From the NCBI GenBank assembly GCA_002376325.1, contig DFMR01000177.1:45367-65571 (forward strand): DNA of 20,205 nucleotides, given 5' to 3'. This DNA comes from Proteobacteria bacterium UBA3588 (GTDB taxonomy: Bacteria > Pseudomonadota > Gammaproteobacteria > Thiohalomonadales > Thiohalomonadaceae). The notes under the pieces were generated by a model. The model did not search any database and was not told the origin of the DNA. It saw nothing but the letters and a program-made list of their open reading frames with translations. The position numbers and the translations under genes are program-made. Shown here in pieces: positions 1 to 7,717 of the stretch (position 1 is the stretch's first letter; each line of letters opens with the position of its first letter).

Positions 1-899
1 CCGGTCGCCGCACAGACCAGCTCGTAGTTGGCCCCCTCCAGCATCTGCGCCAGCAGCTTGTGCTGAAACTCGTCGTCATCCACCACCATCACGGTCGGGG
101 ACACACGTCCGGCGAGGGCCTGCAGCACCCGGGCCGACTCCAGCTGCGGCGCCAACTCCTGTTTGAAACGGCCGGCCCACTGACGCATGGGCTGCACCGC
201 AGCGTCAACCGCATGCAGCTGTTTTTCGATCTTCTCTTTGCGCAAATGGCTTACTTCGCGCTGGAAACCGCTGTGGTCCTTGATATCGACCAGAGCGGCA
301 TGTCGGCCGCCGGCCAGCCCCGCATAGAAGTCGTCAATCGCCGCAAGAATGCCGCTCTGCGCCTGCTGCAATGAACGTCCTGCCGTATCGACATAGCGGC
401 TGCTGTTCTCTGCATGCCGTTCCAGCAATGCCTCCAGCTCCGCCAAGCGCCGCGCCTGAGTCGCGATCTCGCCGGCGCTGGGCGCGTTGTCCCGTTCAAT
501 CTGGCGCAGCGCGTGGTGTACCGTCATCGGTAGCCGCAGGGCATCGTGCGGTACCGGCCAGAACAGGACGTAATCGTCGAAATACTCCTTTCTGCACAAC
601 TCATACACCCGTTTCATATCGTCCTTGTTGCTCAAGATCAGCGTCCGGTGCGGCAGCGCATGGACCTGTCGGCTTAGACGATAAAGTCCCAGATAGTACC
701 GTTCGGCCTTGCCCAGCGAATTGAAGGCGAGGATCAGGACATCCGGCCGATGCTGTTCGAAATCGGCGACGGCCCGGTCAGGGTCGGTGGACAGGATGAC
801 GTTGTCGAACTCGTCACTCAGCAATTTACGCACCAACGCGGCATCGGCGACAACGTCGGTCGCCACCAGGATGACGGCATCGCGATTCACGGCTTGCAT
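1..899 (-). CDS. Two-receiver response regulator (partial, C-terminus beyond window)
   Basis: The frame opens at an ATG at 899 and is still open at base 1, giving 299 residues. Residues 8-135 have a receiver-like pattern but are degenerate: the usual phospho-Asp after the third strand is Ala (VLILAFNS, about residue 58), and the switch Lys-Pro is Trp-Pro (FWP, 113-115). Residues 140-260 are charged and helical, probably coiled coil. A second, canonical-looking receiver begins near residue 268 with the acidic pocket VVDDDEF (272-278) and is cut by the window edge. The start lies 13 bases inside the upstream EAL gene and has no clear Shine-Dalgarno sequence, so translational coupling is likely. 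The probable role is a phosphorelay output or relay protein acting with the hybrid kinase upstream in the same operon; this is inferred from position. Any domain after the second receiver cannot be seen. Confidence 0.85.
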   Translation of the reverse strand, partial: MQAVNRDAVILVATDVVADAALVRKLLSDEFDNVILSTDPDRAVADFEQHRPDVLILAFNSLGKAERYYLGLYRLSRQVHALPHRTLILSNKDDMKRVYELCRKEYFDDYVLFWPVPHDALRLPMTVHHALRQIERDNAPSAGEIATQARRLAELEALLERHAENSSRYVDTAGRSLQQAQSGILAAIDDFYAGLAGGRHAALVDIKDHSGFQREVSHLRKEKIEKQLHAVDAAVQPMRQWAGRFKQELAPQLESARVLQALAGRVSPTVMVVDDDEFQHKLLAQMLEGANYELVCAAT

Positions 900-2089
900 A
901 GGCGGAGGTCGTTGCAACGCGTGTTCCACGCCTCTATCCACCCGGGGAGCTCGGCCGCCGGCATCGGTTTGGCGATGAAATAACCCTGGGCCAGGTCGCA
1001 TCCGGTGGTGCGCAGAAAATCCCAGTCCGCCCGCTCCTCCACTCCTTCGGCCACGGTCTTCATGCCCAGATGCTGCGCCATGCCGAGGCTGGCCTCCACG
1101 ATGGCGCGCAACGGCGCATAAAGATTGGCGCCATGAACGAAGCCCTGGTCCACCTTGAGTTCGTCGAACGGGATGTCGCGCAGCTGTGCCAGGGAAGAGT
1201 GGCCGGTACCGAAGTCGTCGATGGAGAGACCGATATGCTTGAGGCGCAGCCGGGTCAGGATATCGAGCGGCGCCAGCGGATCTTTCATCAATCGGCTTTC
1301 AGTCACCTCCAGTACCAGGCTGGTCGTGGGCAGCCCGGCGTGCTCCACCTTGCGCGCGACGAAATCGGCAAAATCCAGAGTCACCAGATTGTCCATGGAG
1401 ACGTTCACCGACACGTGCAGATTCAGTCCGCCGTCGGCCCACTGCCGAGCCTGTCCCAGAGCGCCGGTCAGCACCGCGCGCGTCAGGTCGTCGATCACGC
1501 CGTGCTCCTCGGCAATGGCGATGAACTGATCGGGAAAAACCAGTCCGTCCTGCGGGTGCTGCCAGCGCACCAGCGTCTCGACGCCGACGACCCTGCCGCT
1601 GGCAACCTCCACCTGCGGCTGGTAGTGATTGACCAGTTCATCGGCGGCGATGGCGCGCCGCAATTCGTCCGGACCATAGCGCTTGCGCGACGGGCTGCGC
1701 CCGGCGCCGGCATGGACCGGCGAACGCTCCAGTACCTCACGCAACTGGGCCGGTGCCGCCGGCTTATGCAGGGCGCCGAGTACCTGCAGATTGTGCGCCT
1801 TGGCCAGACGCTCGGCGGTGTGCAGGATGCGTTCGTCCTCGCCGCTGATCAGCACCAGCCCGCCGGTGTAGTTGAGGCGCACCAGGTGACGCACGAATTC
1901 GACACCGTCCATAGCGGGCATCTGCAGGTCGCAGAGCACCGTCGCAAACCCGTTCGGGTCGCGTTCCAGCATCGCCAGCGCCTCGTGCGGCCGCTCCATG
2001 GACACCACATCATGAAAGCCGAGTTTCGCCAGTTGGTGCGTAAGCAGCTTGAGTATGAACGGTTCGTCGTCAAGCAACAGGATGGTCAT
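887..2089 (-). CDS. RocR-like response regulator with EAL c-di-GMP phosphodiesterase domain
   Basis: The protein has 400 residues. The receiver (1-122) has DD at 7-8, phospho-acceptor Asp54 (CDLQMPAMDG) and Lys109. The EAL domain (about 138-390) has its signature as ETL in GVETLVRWQHP (Glu171). It also keeps Asn229, EVTES (261-265), the DDFGTGHSSL loop (291-300), Lys312, Glu348 in VAEGVE and Gln368 in AQGY. This is the full catalytic and metal-binding set, so an active enzyme hydrolysing c-di-GMP to pGpG is expected. Architecture and length match the RocR type, in which receiver phosphorylation controls the phosphodiesterase. Two ATGs lie in tandem; the one at 2089 is chosen because GGAGGA sits 5 bases upstream of it, against only 2 for the ATG at 2092. 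It follows the hybrid kinase by 26 bases and overlaps the next gene, so it is the kinase's likely partner. Confidence 0.93.
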   Translation of the reverse strand: MTILLLDDEPFILKLLTHQLAKLGFHDVVSMERPHEALAMLERDPNGFATVLCDLQMPAMDGVEFVRHLVRLNYTGGLVLISGEDERILHTAERLAKAHNLQVLGALHKPAAPAQLREVLERSPVHAGAGRSPSRKRYGPDELRRAIAADELVNHYQPQVEVASGRVVGVETLVRWQHPQDGLVFPDQFIAIAEEHGVIDDLTRAVLTGALGQARQWADGGLNLHVSVNVSMDNLVTLDFADFVARKVEHAGLPTTSLVLEVTESRLMKDPLAPLDILTRLRLKHIGLSIDDFGTGHSSLAQLRDIPFDELKVDQGFVHGANLYAPLRAIVEASLGMAQHLGMKTVAEGVEERADWDFLRTTGCDLAQGYFIAKPMPAAELPGWIEAWNTRCNDLRLCKP

Positions 2090-2115
2090 CATTCTCCTCC
2101 GTGATTCAGGTGCAG

Positions 2116-5100
2116 CTAACCGCCTGCCAGCAGCTCGCGTATCTCCTCTTCGACCGCCGCCATCGCCGCCTTGAACTCCTGCATCTCCTGGGCGATGGTG
2201 GCCGTACCCCCCCCCTTGCCGGCATTCTCCAGCCCGGCGCACAGATCGCCGAGCGCCAGCGCACCCACGGAACGGGAGGACGATTTGAGCTTGTGGGCGA
2301 GGGTGCCGACCAGCCGCAGATCGCCGGTGGCGGCGGCGGCGGCCATTTCCCCGGCCAGCCGGCGGGCCGAACCGAGGTAGTCGGCGAGAAAATCGTGCAC
2401 CGTCGCCGGGTCGTCCCCCACCAATTCCTTGAGCACGGCGGTGTCGACCAGGGATGCAACGTCATCTTCGGCCGCCGCGGGTGCCGGCGCCGAAGTCGCC
2501 GCATCGATGTCGCGGGGCAGCCATTTCTCCAGCGTCGTACGCAGCTGCTGGAGCGGCACCGGCTTGGTCAGATATTCGTCCATACCCACCGCGCGTGCGC
2601 GGTTGGCCTCGCCGCGCAGCGCATTGGCGGTGAGGGCGATGATCGGCATATGCCGCTGTCCGTATTCTTCGCGGCGGATGATCTGCGCCAGGGTGTAGCC
2701 GTCCATCTCCGGCATGTGCAGGTCGGTCAACAACAGACCGTACCTGCCTTCGCGCCACAGCCGCAGCGCCTCATTGCCGTTGGTCGCCACTTCACCCGCA
2801 TAGCCGAGGAGCCGCAACTGCTGCAGGATCACCCGTTGATTGAGGTCGTCGTCCTCCGCGATCAGGATCAGCGTGCCCCGGGCACGGGCCTCGGCGACGG
2901 TCGGCGGCGGTACCATCTCTTCGCGGGTGAATGCATCCTCGCCAGCATCCTGCGCGATCTCCGGCGACGCGCGGCCTGCCGCCACCGCCACCGCCCGCAG
3001 CAGCGCCTGACGCCGCAGCGCGTCGCCGTCGATGGTTACCACATCCGGCGCCTCGATGCGCGCGCGCCGCCACCGTCCCCGGGTAAACAGCAGCTGACAC
3101 ACATTCGGCAGCGCGGCGAATGCCGCATCCGCTGCCGGTCGTTGCCGTCCCGCGTGGCGCAGTACCACCACCGGCCCAGTCAGCTCGGACGCCGCCTGCG
3201 CCGCCGCTGTGACATCGGCTGCCGGAATAACCTGCGCCCCCGCATACTCCAGATAGGCACGCAGATCCGCGATATTGAGGTGGGGATCCGCAACAACGAT
3301 GCAGCTGACCGCCGAGAGGTCGGGACGCGTCCTGGGCGGCTGCTCCGCCGCGATCGCAAACGGCAACTCAACGGTAAATTCGGTCCCCCGGCCAAAGGTA
3401 CTGGTGACGGTCACCTCGCCCTCCATCAGCTCCACCAGCCGCTTGCAGATGGCGAGCCCCAGGCCGGTACCGCCAAAGCGCCGGGTGGTCGAGATTTCTG
3501 CCTGAGTGAACGGCGTGAACAGCTCGTCCAGCGTGGACGGCTCCATGCCGATACCGTTGTCGGCGATGCGGAAGCGCAGGCGCAGCGGCTCCGGCTCGAT
3601 CACCTCCACCCGCACCGTCACTTCGCCCAGTTGTCCGGGCCGGCCGCCGGAAAACTTGATGGCGTTACCCACCAGGTTGTAGAGCACCTGGCGCAGGCGC
3701 ACGTCGTCGGACAGTACCCGCTCCGGAATTTCGGGCGAGACGAACAGCGTGATCTCCACCCCTTTTGCCGCCGCCACCGGCACCAGCGAATTGCACAAAC
3801 CCTCGACGATATCCACCACGGAGATCGGCTGGTGCTCGATCTCCAGGCGCCCCGCTTCGATCTTGGAGAAGTCGAGGATATCGTCGATGATGTTGAGCAG
3901 CGCCATCGCCGATTCGCGGATGGTGTTGACCAGCTCGCTCTGGTGCTGCGACAGGCGGCTCTGCGCCAGCACCTCCACCATGCCGATGACGCCGTTCATC
4001 GGGGTGCGGATTTCGTGGCTCATGGTGGCGAGGAAGGCCGACTTGGCACGGTTCGCCTGTTCCGCATCGGCGCGCGCCTGTTCCAACTGCTGCGCCGCTG
4101 CGCGCTGGCCGGTGACGTCGCGTGCGGTGGCAAACATCAGTCCGTTGGGCTGCGGCATCGAGCGCCACGACAGGATGCGCCACGAGCCGTCCCGGTGCCG
4201 GTAGCGGTTTTCGAACTGCAGCACCGGTTCGCCGCGCTTCACCTGGCGCTCCACCTCCTGGAGGGTGGCATCGAGATCGTCGGGATGGACGAAGTCGATA
4301 TACGGCCGTGACAACATCTCGTCGAGGCTCCACCCCAGAGTCCGGGTGAAGGCGGGGCTGAGGCGTTTGAAATAGCCGTCGCCGCTGGAGATGCAGAGCA
4401 TGTCCAGCGACAGGGAGAAGAACCGCTCCAATTGCGCCTCAAGCTCCCGGCGCGCCGTAATGTCCTGCAGGAACACCAATGCGCCGGGCTGCCCCTGGTG
4501 TTCGTAGGGAACGGCGGCCGCCTCCCCGTCGAACGGCGAACCGTCAATGCGCAGCCAATTTTCCTCCATCGGCGGCACCGCCTTGCCCTCGGCCTTGAGC
4601 CGGTGCATCCGCTCGCGCACCGACGCGTGGCTGTCGGCGGCGATGAAATCCAGCACCGGCCGCCCCAGCAGTTCTGCCGCCGAACCTGCGCCCAGCAGTC
4701 CCACCGCGGTCGAATTGAGGAATGCGAAATTGCCGTCGCTCTCCACAAACACGCCGAGCGGCGCGGACTCGATGAGGCGCCGATAGCGCGCCTCGCTGGC
4801 CTGCAGGCTGCGCTCGGCCTCGCGTTCGGTACCGACATCGCGAAATACCAGCACCACGCCGCGCAGCACCCCGTCGTCTCCACGGATCGGCGCGGCGCTG
4901 TCGGCAATGAAATATTCGCTGCCGTCGCGCGCGATCAGCACGGTGTGGTTAGCCAGCCCGTGGATCCTGCCGGTGCGCAACACGTCGGCCACCGGTATCG
5001 TAGCCGGCAGGCGCGTCTCCTCGTTGAGGATTTGAAACACCTCTTCGATCGGACGGCCCAATGCAGCGCTCAACGACCAGCCGGTGAGGTGTTCGGCCAC

Positions 5101-6888
5101 CGGATTCATGCGCGTCACCCGGCCGGCGGCGTCGGTCGCCAGCACGGCGTCGCCGATGGAGCGCAGCGTGATATTGAGATCGCCCTCGCTTTCGCGCAGC
5201 GCGGCCTCCGCCGCACGGCGGGCCTCCAACTGCTGCTCGAGTTCGCCGGTCCTCGTTGCCACCACGGCCTCGGTTGCCCGCTGGCGGCCCGCCGCGCTCA
5301 ACACGGCGTAGGCGATCAGGAAAGCCGCCAACACGGAAAATCCGAAATAGATACGCGACTGCAGACCCGTGCCGGCATGCCAATAACCGCCCTCAGGCCG
5401 CATCTCCAGACGCCACACGCGATCGGTGAACTTCACTTCGCGCTGCCAGCCCGCCGCGCCCCGACCGGACAGGCCGCCTTCCAGCAGGTGGACGGGGTCA
5501 CCCGGGGTGACATCCTGAACGCGAAACTCGAGGTGGTGGGCGGCGGCGGCGCGCGCCAGCGGCATGAACAGCTTCTGCACATCGAACACACCGACCACAT
5601 AGCCGCGCAAGGCGCGACGTCTGGCGGTCACCGAGGCGGCGGCGGCAGCGAAGCCCCTGTGGTAGACGGGATTGAATGCCAGAAAGGCCTGGCGTCCGGT
5701 CCGTATCAGCGGGACCACGGCCGCGCTAACGATCCGGCCGCTATCGCGGGCACGCGCCATGGCCACGCGTCGCGCCGCTTCGAAGCCGTGATCGAGACCG
5801 AGCACTACCCGATTGGTCGCCAGCGGTGCGGTGTAACGCACGGGAAAATATTCGGCGCGTCTACCTTCGGCGAGCGGTCGCCCCCGGGCATCGAGTTGAA
5901 ATATGTGATAACCGTGCACGCCTTGCCGGCGTTGCGCCGCAGTGAAAGCGGCGCGGGCCGCGCCGGCCACGCGCGGCGCCCAATCGATACCGATCATCCC
6001 CGGCTGGCGGACCACCAGTGCGGTGAAGGTGGCATACTGGGCGCGCGTTACCGTGTTGCTGGCGGCAAAGAAGCGTTCGACGCTGTGCAGCGGCGCAATG
6101 ATGGCGGAGAGCGAAGGGAAATAGGAGTCGTACACATCCTCCATCACCTGGTCGGCGCGATCCTTGGCCCGGCTCTGCTCCAGTCGGGTGACCCCCCAGT
6201 AACCGGCGGCGACCAACAGCGCCGTCACCAGCAACGGCACGACAACGCGGCTACCGGCCCGCGGCCACAGGGTGTTGCCGCCCGACCACCGCCATAACAC
6301 CACGGGCGCGAACAACACCACCCCTAGGCTGTCGCCCGTCCACCAGAGCAGCCACTGTGTCCCCATGTCCGCCACGGCCAGGTGCCCGAAGCCCGCCAGC
6401 ACGGCCACACCGATGGTGGCCGACGTGACGCAGGCGACCGGTCCGGCCAACAACAGAAAGCGCCACACATCGCGTTCCGCGGAAAGCGGCTGTGCCGCCG
6501 TGAGAAAACGCCTGGCCAGTAGCGCACCGACCATCGCCTGCAGCGTCGCACCGCCGGCGAGCAGCGGCGCCATCACTGTCCCGACCGCGGAGCCGTTCAA
6601 CCATAGATCGAAGACCAATGCGCCGAGCCAGATGCCGGCCCAGCAGCGCAGTCCGCACATCAGCAACGCCGCCAGAGCCAAACCTGCGGCAGGCCATAGG
6701 GGGGAGGTGTAAACGCTGGATGAGGGCAGCAGATGGCCGGCAGCGGCGGCACCGGCATAGGCAACGGCGATCAGCATAATGCGCAACAACCACGCGCCCG
6801 GTTTATTGCGGACGATACCGTCCGTTCGCGTTGATTGAATTTCTGTGGCCGTAGCGCCGTTCGTATCGGGTGAGGAGGGATGGGTCAC
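2116..6888 (-). CDS. Hybrid sensor histidine kinase (MASE1-CHASE-PAS3-HisKA-HATPase-REC-REC-Hpt)
   Basis: The protein has 1590 residues and probably starts at GTG. A MASE1-like block of membrane helices (about 33-205) and a further helix (215-232) precede an extracytoplasmic CHASE domain (about 260-450, with EYFPVRY and GLDHGFEAARR). A membrane helix follows at 512-532. Three PAS segments (about 570-690, 695-815, 820-930) lead to HisKA with phospho-acceptor His958 in ATMSHEIRTPMNGVIGM. The HATPase has N-box NLVGNAIKFS (1071-1080), DNGIGM (1110-1115) and GGTGLGLA (1139-1146). A first receiver-like stretch (about 1194-1305) lacks the phospho-Asp (VVVLRHAG). The second (1338-1455) is intact: EDDD, Asp1389 in TDLHMPEMDG, Lys1442. 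An Hpt domain closes the protein with His1532 (AHKLKSSSRSVGA). It should sense a small extracellular ligand and run an internal His-Asp-His relay that ends on the receivers of the two downstream genes. The ligand is unknown. Confidence 0.93.
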   Translation of the reverse strand: MTHPSSPDTNGATATEIQSTRTDGIVRNKPGAWLLRIMLIAVAYAGAAAAGHLLPSSSVYTSPLWPAAGLALAALLMCGLRCWAGIWLGALVFDLWLNGSAVGTVMAPLLAGGATLQAMVGALLARRFLTAAQPLSAERDVWRFLLLAGPVACVTSATIGVAVLAGFGHLAVADMGTQWLLWWTGDSLGVVLFAPVVLWRWSGGNTLWPRAGSRVVVPLLVTALLVAAGYWGVTRLEQSRAKDRADQVMEDVYDSYFPSLSAIIAPLHSVERFFAASNTVTRAQYATFTALVVRQPGMIGIDWAPRVAGAARAAFTAAQRRQGVHGYHIFQLDARGRPLAEGRRAEYFPVRYTAPLATNRVVLGLDHGFEAARRVAMARARDSGRIVSAAVVPLIRTGRQAFLAFNPVYHRGFAAAAASVTARRRALRGYVVGVFDVQKLFMPLARAAAAHHLEFRVQDVTPGDPVHLLEGGLSGRGAAGWQREVKFTDRVWRLEMRPEGGYWHAGTGLQSRIYFGFSVLAAFLIAYAVLSAAGRQRATEAVVATRTGELEQQLEARRAAEAALRESEGDLNITLRSIGDAVLATDAAGRVTRMNPVAEHLTGWSLSAALGRPIEEVFQILNEETRLPATIPVADVLRTGRIHGLANHTVLIARDGSEYFIADSAAPIRGDDGVLRGVVLVFRDVGTEREAERSLQASEARYRRLIESAPLGVFVESDGNFAFLNSTAVGLLGAGSAAELLGRPVLDFIAADSHASVRERMHRLKAEGKAVPPMEENWLRIDGSPFDGEAAAVPYEHQGQPGALVFLQDITARRELEAQLERFFSLSLDMLCISSGDGYFKRLSPAFTRTLGWSLDEMLSRPYIDFVHPDDLDATLQEVERQVKRGEPVLQFENRYRHRDGSWRILSWRSMPQPNGLMFATARDVTGQRAAAQQLEQARADAEQANRAKSAFLATMSHEIRTPMNGVIGMVEVLAQSRLSQHQSELVNTIRESAMALLNIIDDILDFSKIEAGRLEIEHQPISVVDIVEGLCNSLVPVAAAKGVEITLFVSPEIPERVLSDDVRLRQVLYNLVGNAIKFSGGRPGQLGEVTVRVEVIEPEPLRLRFRIADNGIGMEPSTLDELFTPFTQAEISTTRRFGGTGLGLAICKRLVELMEGEVTVTSTFGRGTEFTVELPFAIAAEQPPRTRPDLSAVSCIVVADPHLNIADLRAYLEYAGAQVIPAADVTAAAQAASELTGPVVVLRHAGRQRPAADAAFAALPNVCQLLFTRGRWRRARIEAPDVVTIDGDALRRQALLRAVAVAAGRASPEIAQDAGEDAFTREEMVPPPTVAEARARGTLILIAEDDDLNQRVILQQLRLLGYAGEVATNGNEALRLWREGRYGLLLTDLHMPEMDGYTLAQIIRREEYGQRHMPIIALTANALRGEANRARAVGMDEYLTKPVPLQQLRTTLEKWLPRDIDAATSAPAPAAAEDDVASLVDTAVLKELVGDDPATVHDFLADYLGSARRLAGEMAAAAATGDLRLVGTLAHKLKSSSRSVGALALGDLCAGLENAGKGGGTATIAQEMQEFKAAMAAVEEEIRELLAGG

Positions 6889-6908
6889 GTCACTGTGTTT
6901 CCTGAATC

Positions 6909-6954
6909 GTCCATCAGGTGTCCATCGGACATAATGGCTAAGTGCTTAACTATA
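6909..6954 (-). promoter_or_regulatory. Possible control region of the hybrid kinase operon
   Basis: On the minus strand, upstream of the GTG start at 6888, there is a TATAGT hexamer (6954-6949, preceded by C, 5 of 6 to a -10 box). No convincing -35 lies at the normal distance. Between it and the start is a direct repeat, GATGGAC twice with an 11-base period (6926-6920 and 6915-6909), which puts both copies on the same face of the helix. The stretch is less GC-rich than its surroundings. Promoter assignment is a guess from these patterns only. Confidence 0.22.
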
Positions 6955-6993
6955 GACGGCCAGCGGAAGCAAATTGTTCCGTCGACGTTGAAC

Positions 6994-7487
6994 CTAAATT
7001 TTCCTTATGGAAGCCGTGAGATTTCTGCAGTTTTCATAATGAATGGACGGCGGCCCATCGCCGCAATAATGGGCAAACAGATCCCCTTGCCGCAGGATCG
7101 GCCGGGCAGGTTGCGCAAACTGCCGCAGGACCGAATCACCGGCGGCATGGCCATGGCTGTCGTTGCACCGTTTGGAAGTGATCGATATCCAACAGGCACG
7201 CGGTCAACGTATCCGGGCTGCGCTGCAATGCCGCCAGCAGGGGCGCACTGACCGCATAAAGGGCGCGCCGGTTCATGATGCCGATCAGAGGATCGTGCAT
7301 CGGCGCCGCGCGCATGCATATACAGGCCAACGACAGAATACAGGCTGAGGAACGACATCCACACTGTGTCCACGGACCCGTCGCGAATCCCGATTTCTTC
7401 CGGATTCTGCCGCCAGGTCTGCGCCAGGGCGACCGTCTGTATGAGAAAAACACGGACCAATAGCGTGAAGAGCGTTTTGTAGTCCAT
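6994..7487 (-). pseudogene. Frameshifted remnant of a membrane GGDEF diguanylate cyclase
   Basis: Three consecutive pieces in different frames read as one decayed protein. From an ATG at 7487 a hydrophobic start (MDYKTLFTLLVRVFLIQ) leads to WRQNPEEIGIRD, typical of the membrane part of one group of GGDEF proteins. After a frame change near 7295 the GGDEF start appears (DPLIGIMNRRAL, then CLLDIDHFQTV). A single extra base at 7165 then shifts the frame into NDSHGHAAGDSVLRQFA and FAHYCGDGP, where an active enzyme would have YGGDEF. The frame stops at 6994. Most of the membrane domain and the C-terminal half of GGDEF are missing. A functional cyclase (2 GTP to c-di-GMP) is excluded in this form. 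It lies on the same strand as, and directly upstream of, the kinase-EAL operon. A sequencing error could explain one frameshift but not the missing domains. Confidence 0.8.
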
Positions 7488-7626
7488 CGGGGGTTCACCC
7501 TTTCATTGGCGACTACGTTCCCTGCCGTTTGGATCTCGTCCACTACACTCGACATTAAGGGGCACGCATATAACAGCATCGGATTGAATAGGGCATACCC
7601 GTCTTCATCGGCCTTATTGAACAGCC

Positions 7627-7656
7627 TTGGCGCGCTCTCCGGCCGCCGCTTACAAT
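7627..7656 (+). promoter_or_regulatory. Probable sigma-70 promoter of the ClC gene
   Basis: TTGGCG (7627-7632) and TACAAT (7651-7656) are 18 bases apart, matching 4 of 6 and 5 of 6 consensus positions. Transcription would start near 7663 and leave a leader of about 55 bases. The rest of 7488-7717 shows no gene or repeat that I can recognise. Confidence 0.5.
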
Positions 7657-7717
7657 GGCGGTGTCGTTCATCGTTTCGCACGCCGCACTCGTCCGCCGTC
7701 GTGCGTAAGGACATTTC

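Noticed and set aside
2090..2242. A longer N-terminus for the EAL regulator
   Set aside because: It would overlap the kinase's Hpt coding region with non-receiver sequence. The ATG at 2089 has GGAGGA at the right distance and starts the receiver exactly.
2101..6297. Very long open frames on the plus strand opposite the hybrid kinase
   Set aside because: They are GC-rich antisense shadows full of His, Arg and Gln, with no recognisable domain, while the minus strand has continuous kinase domains.
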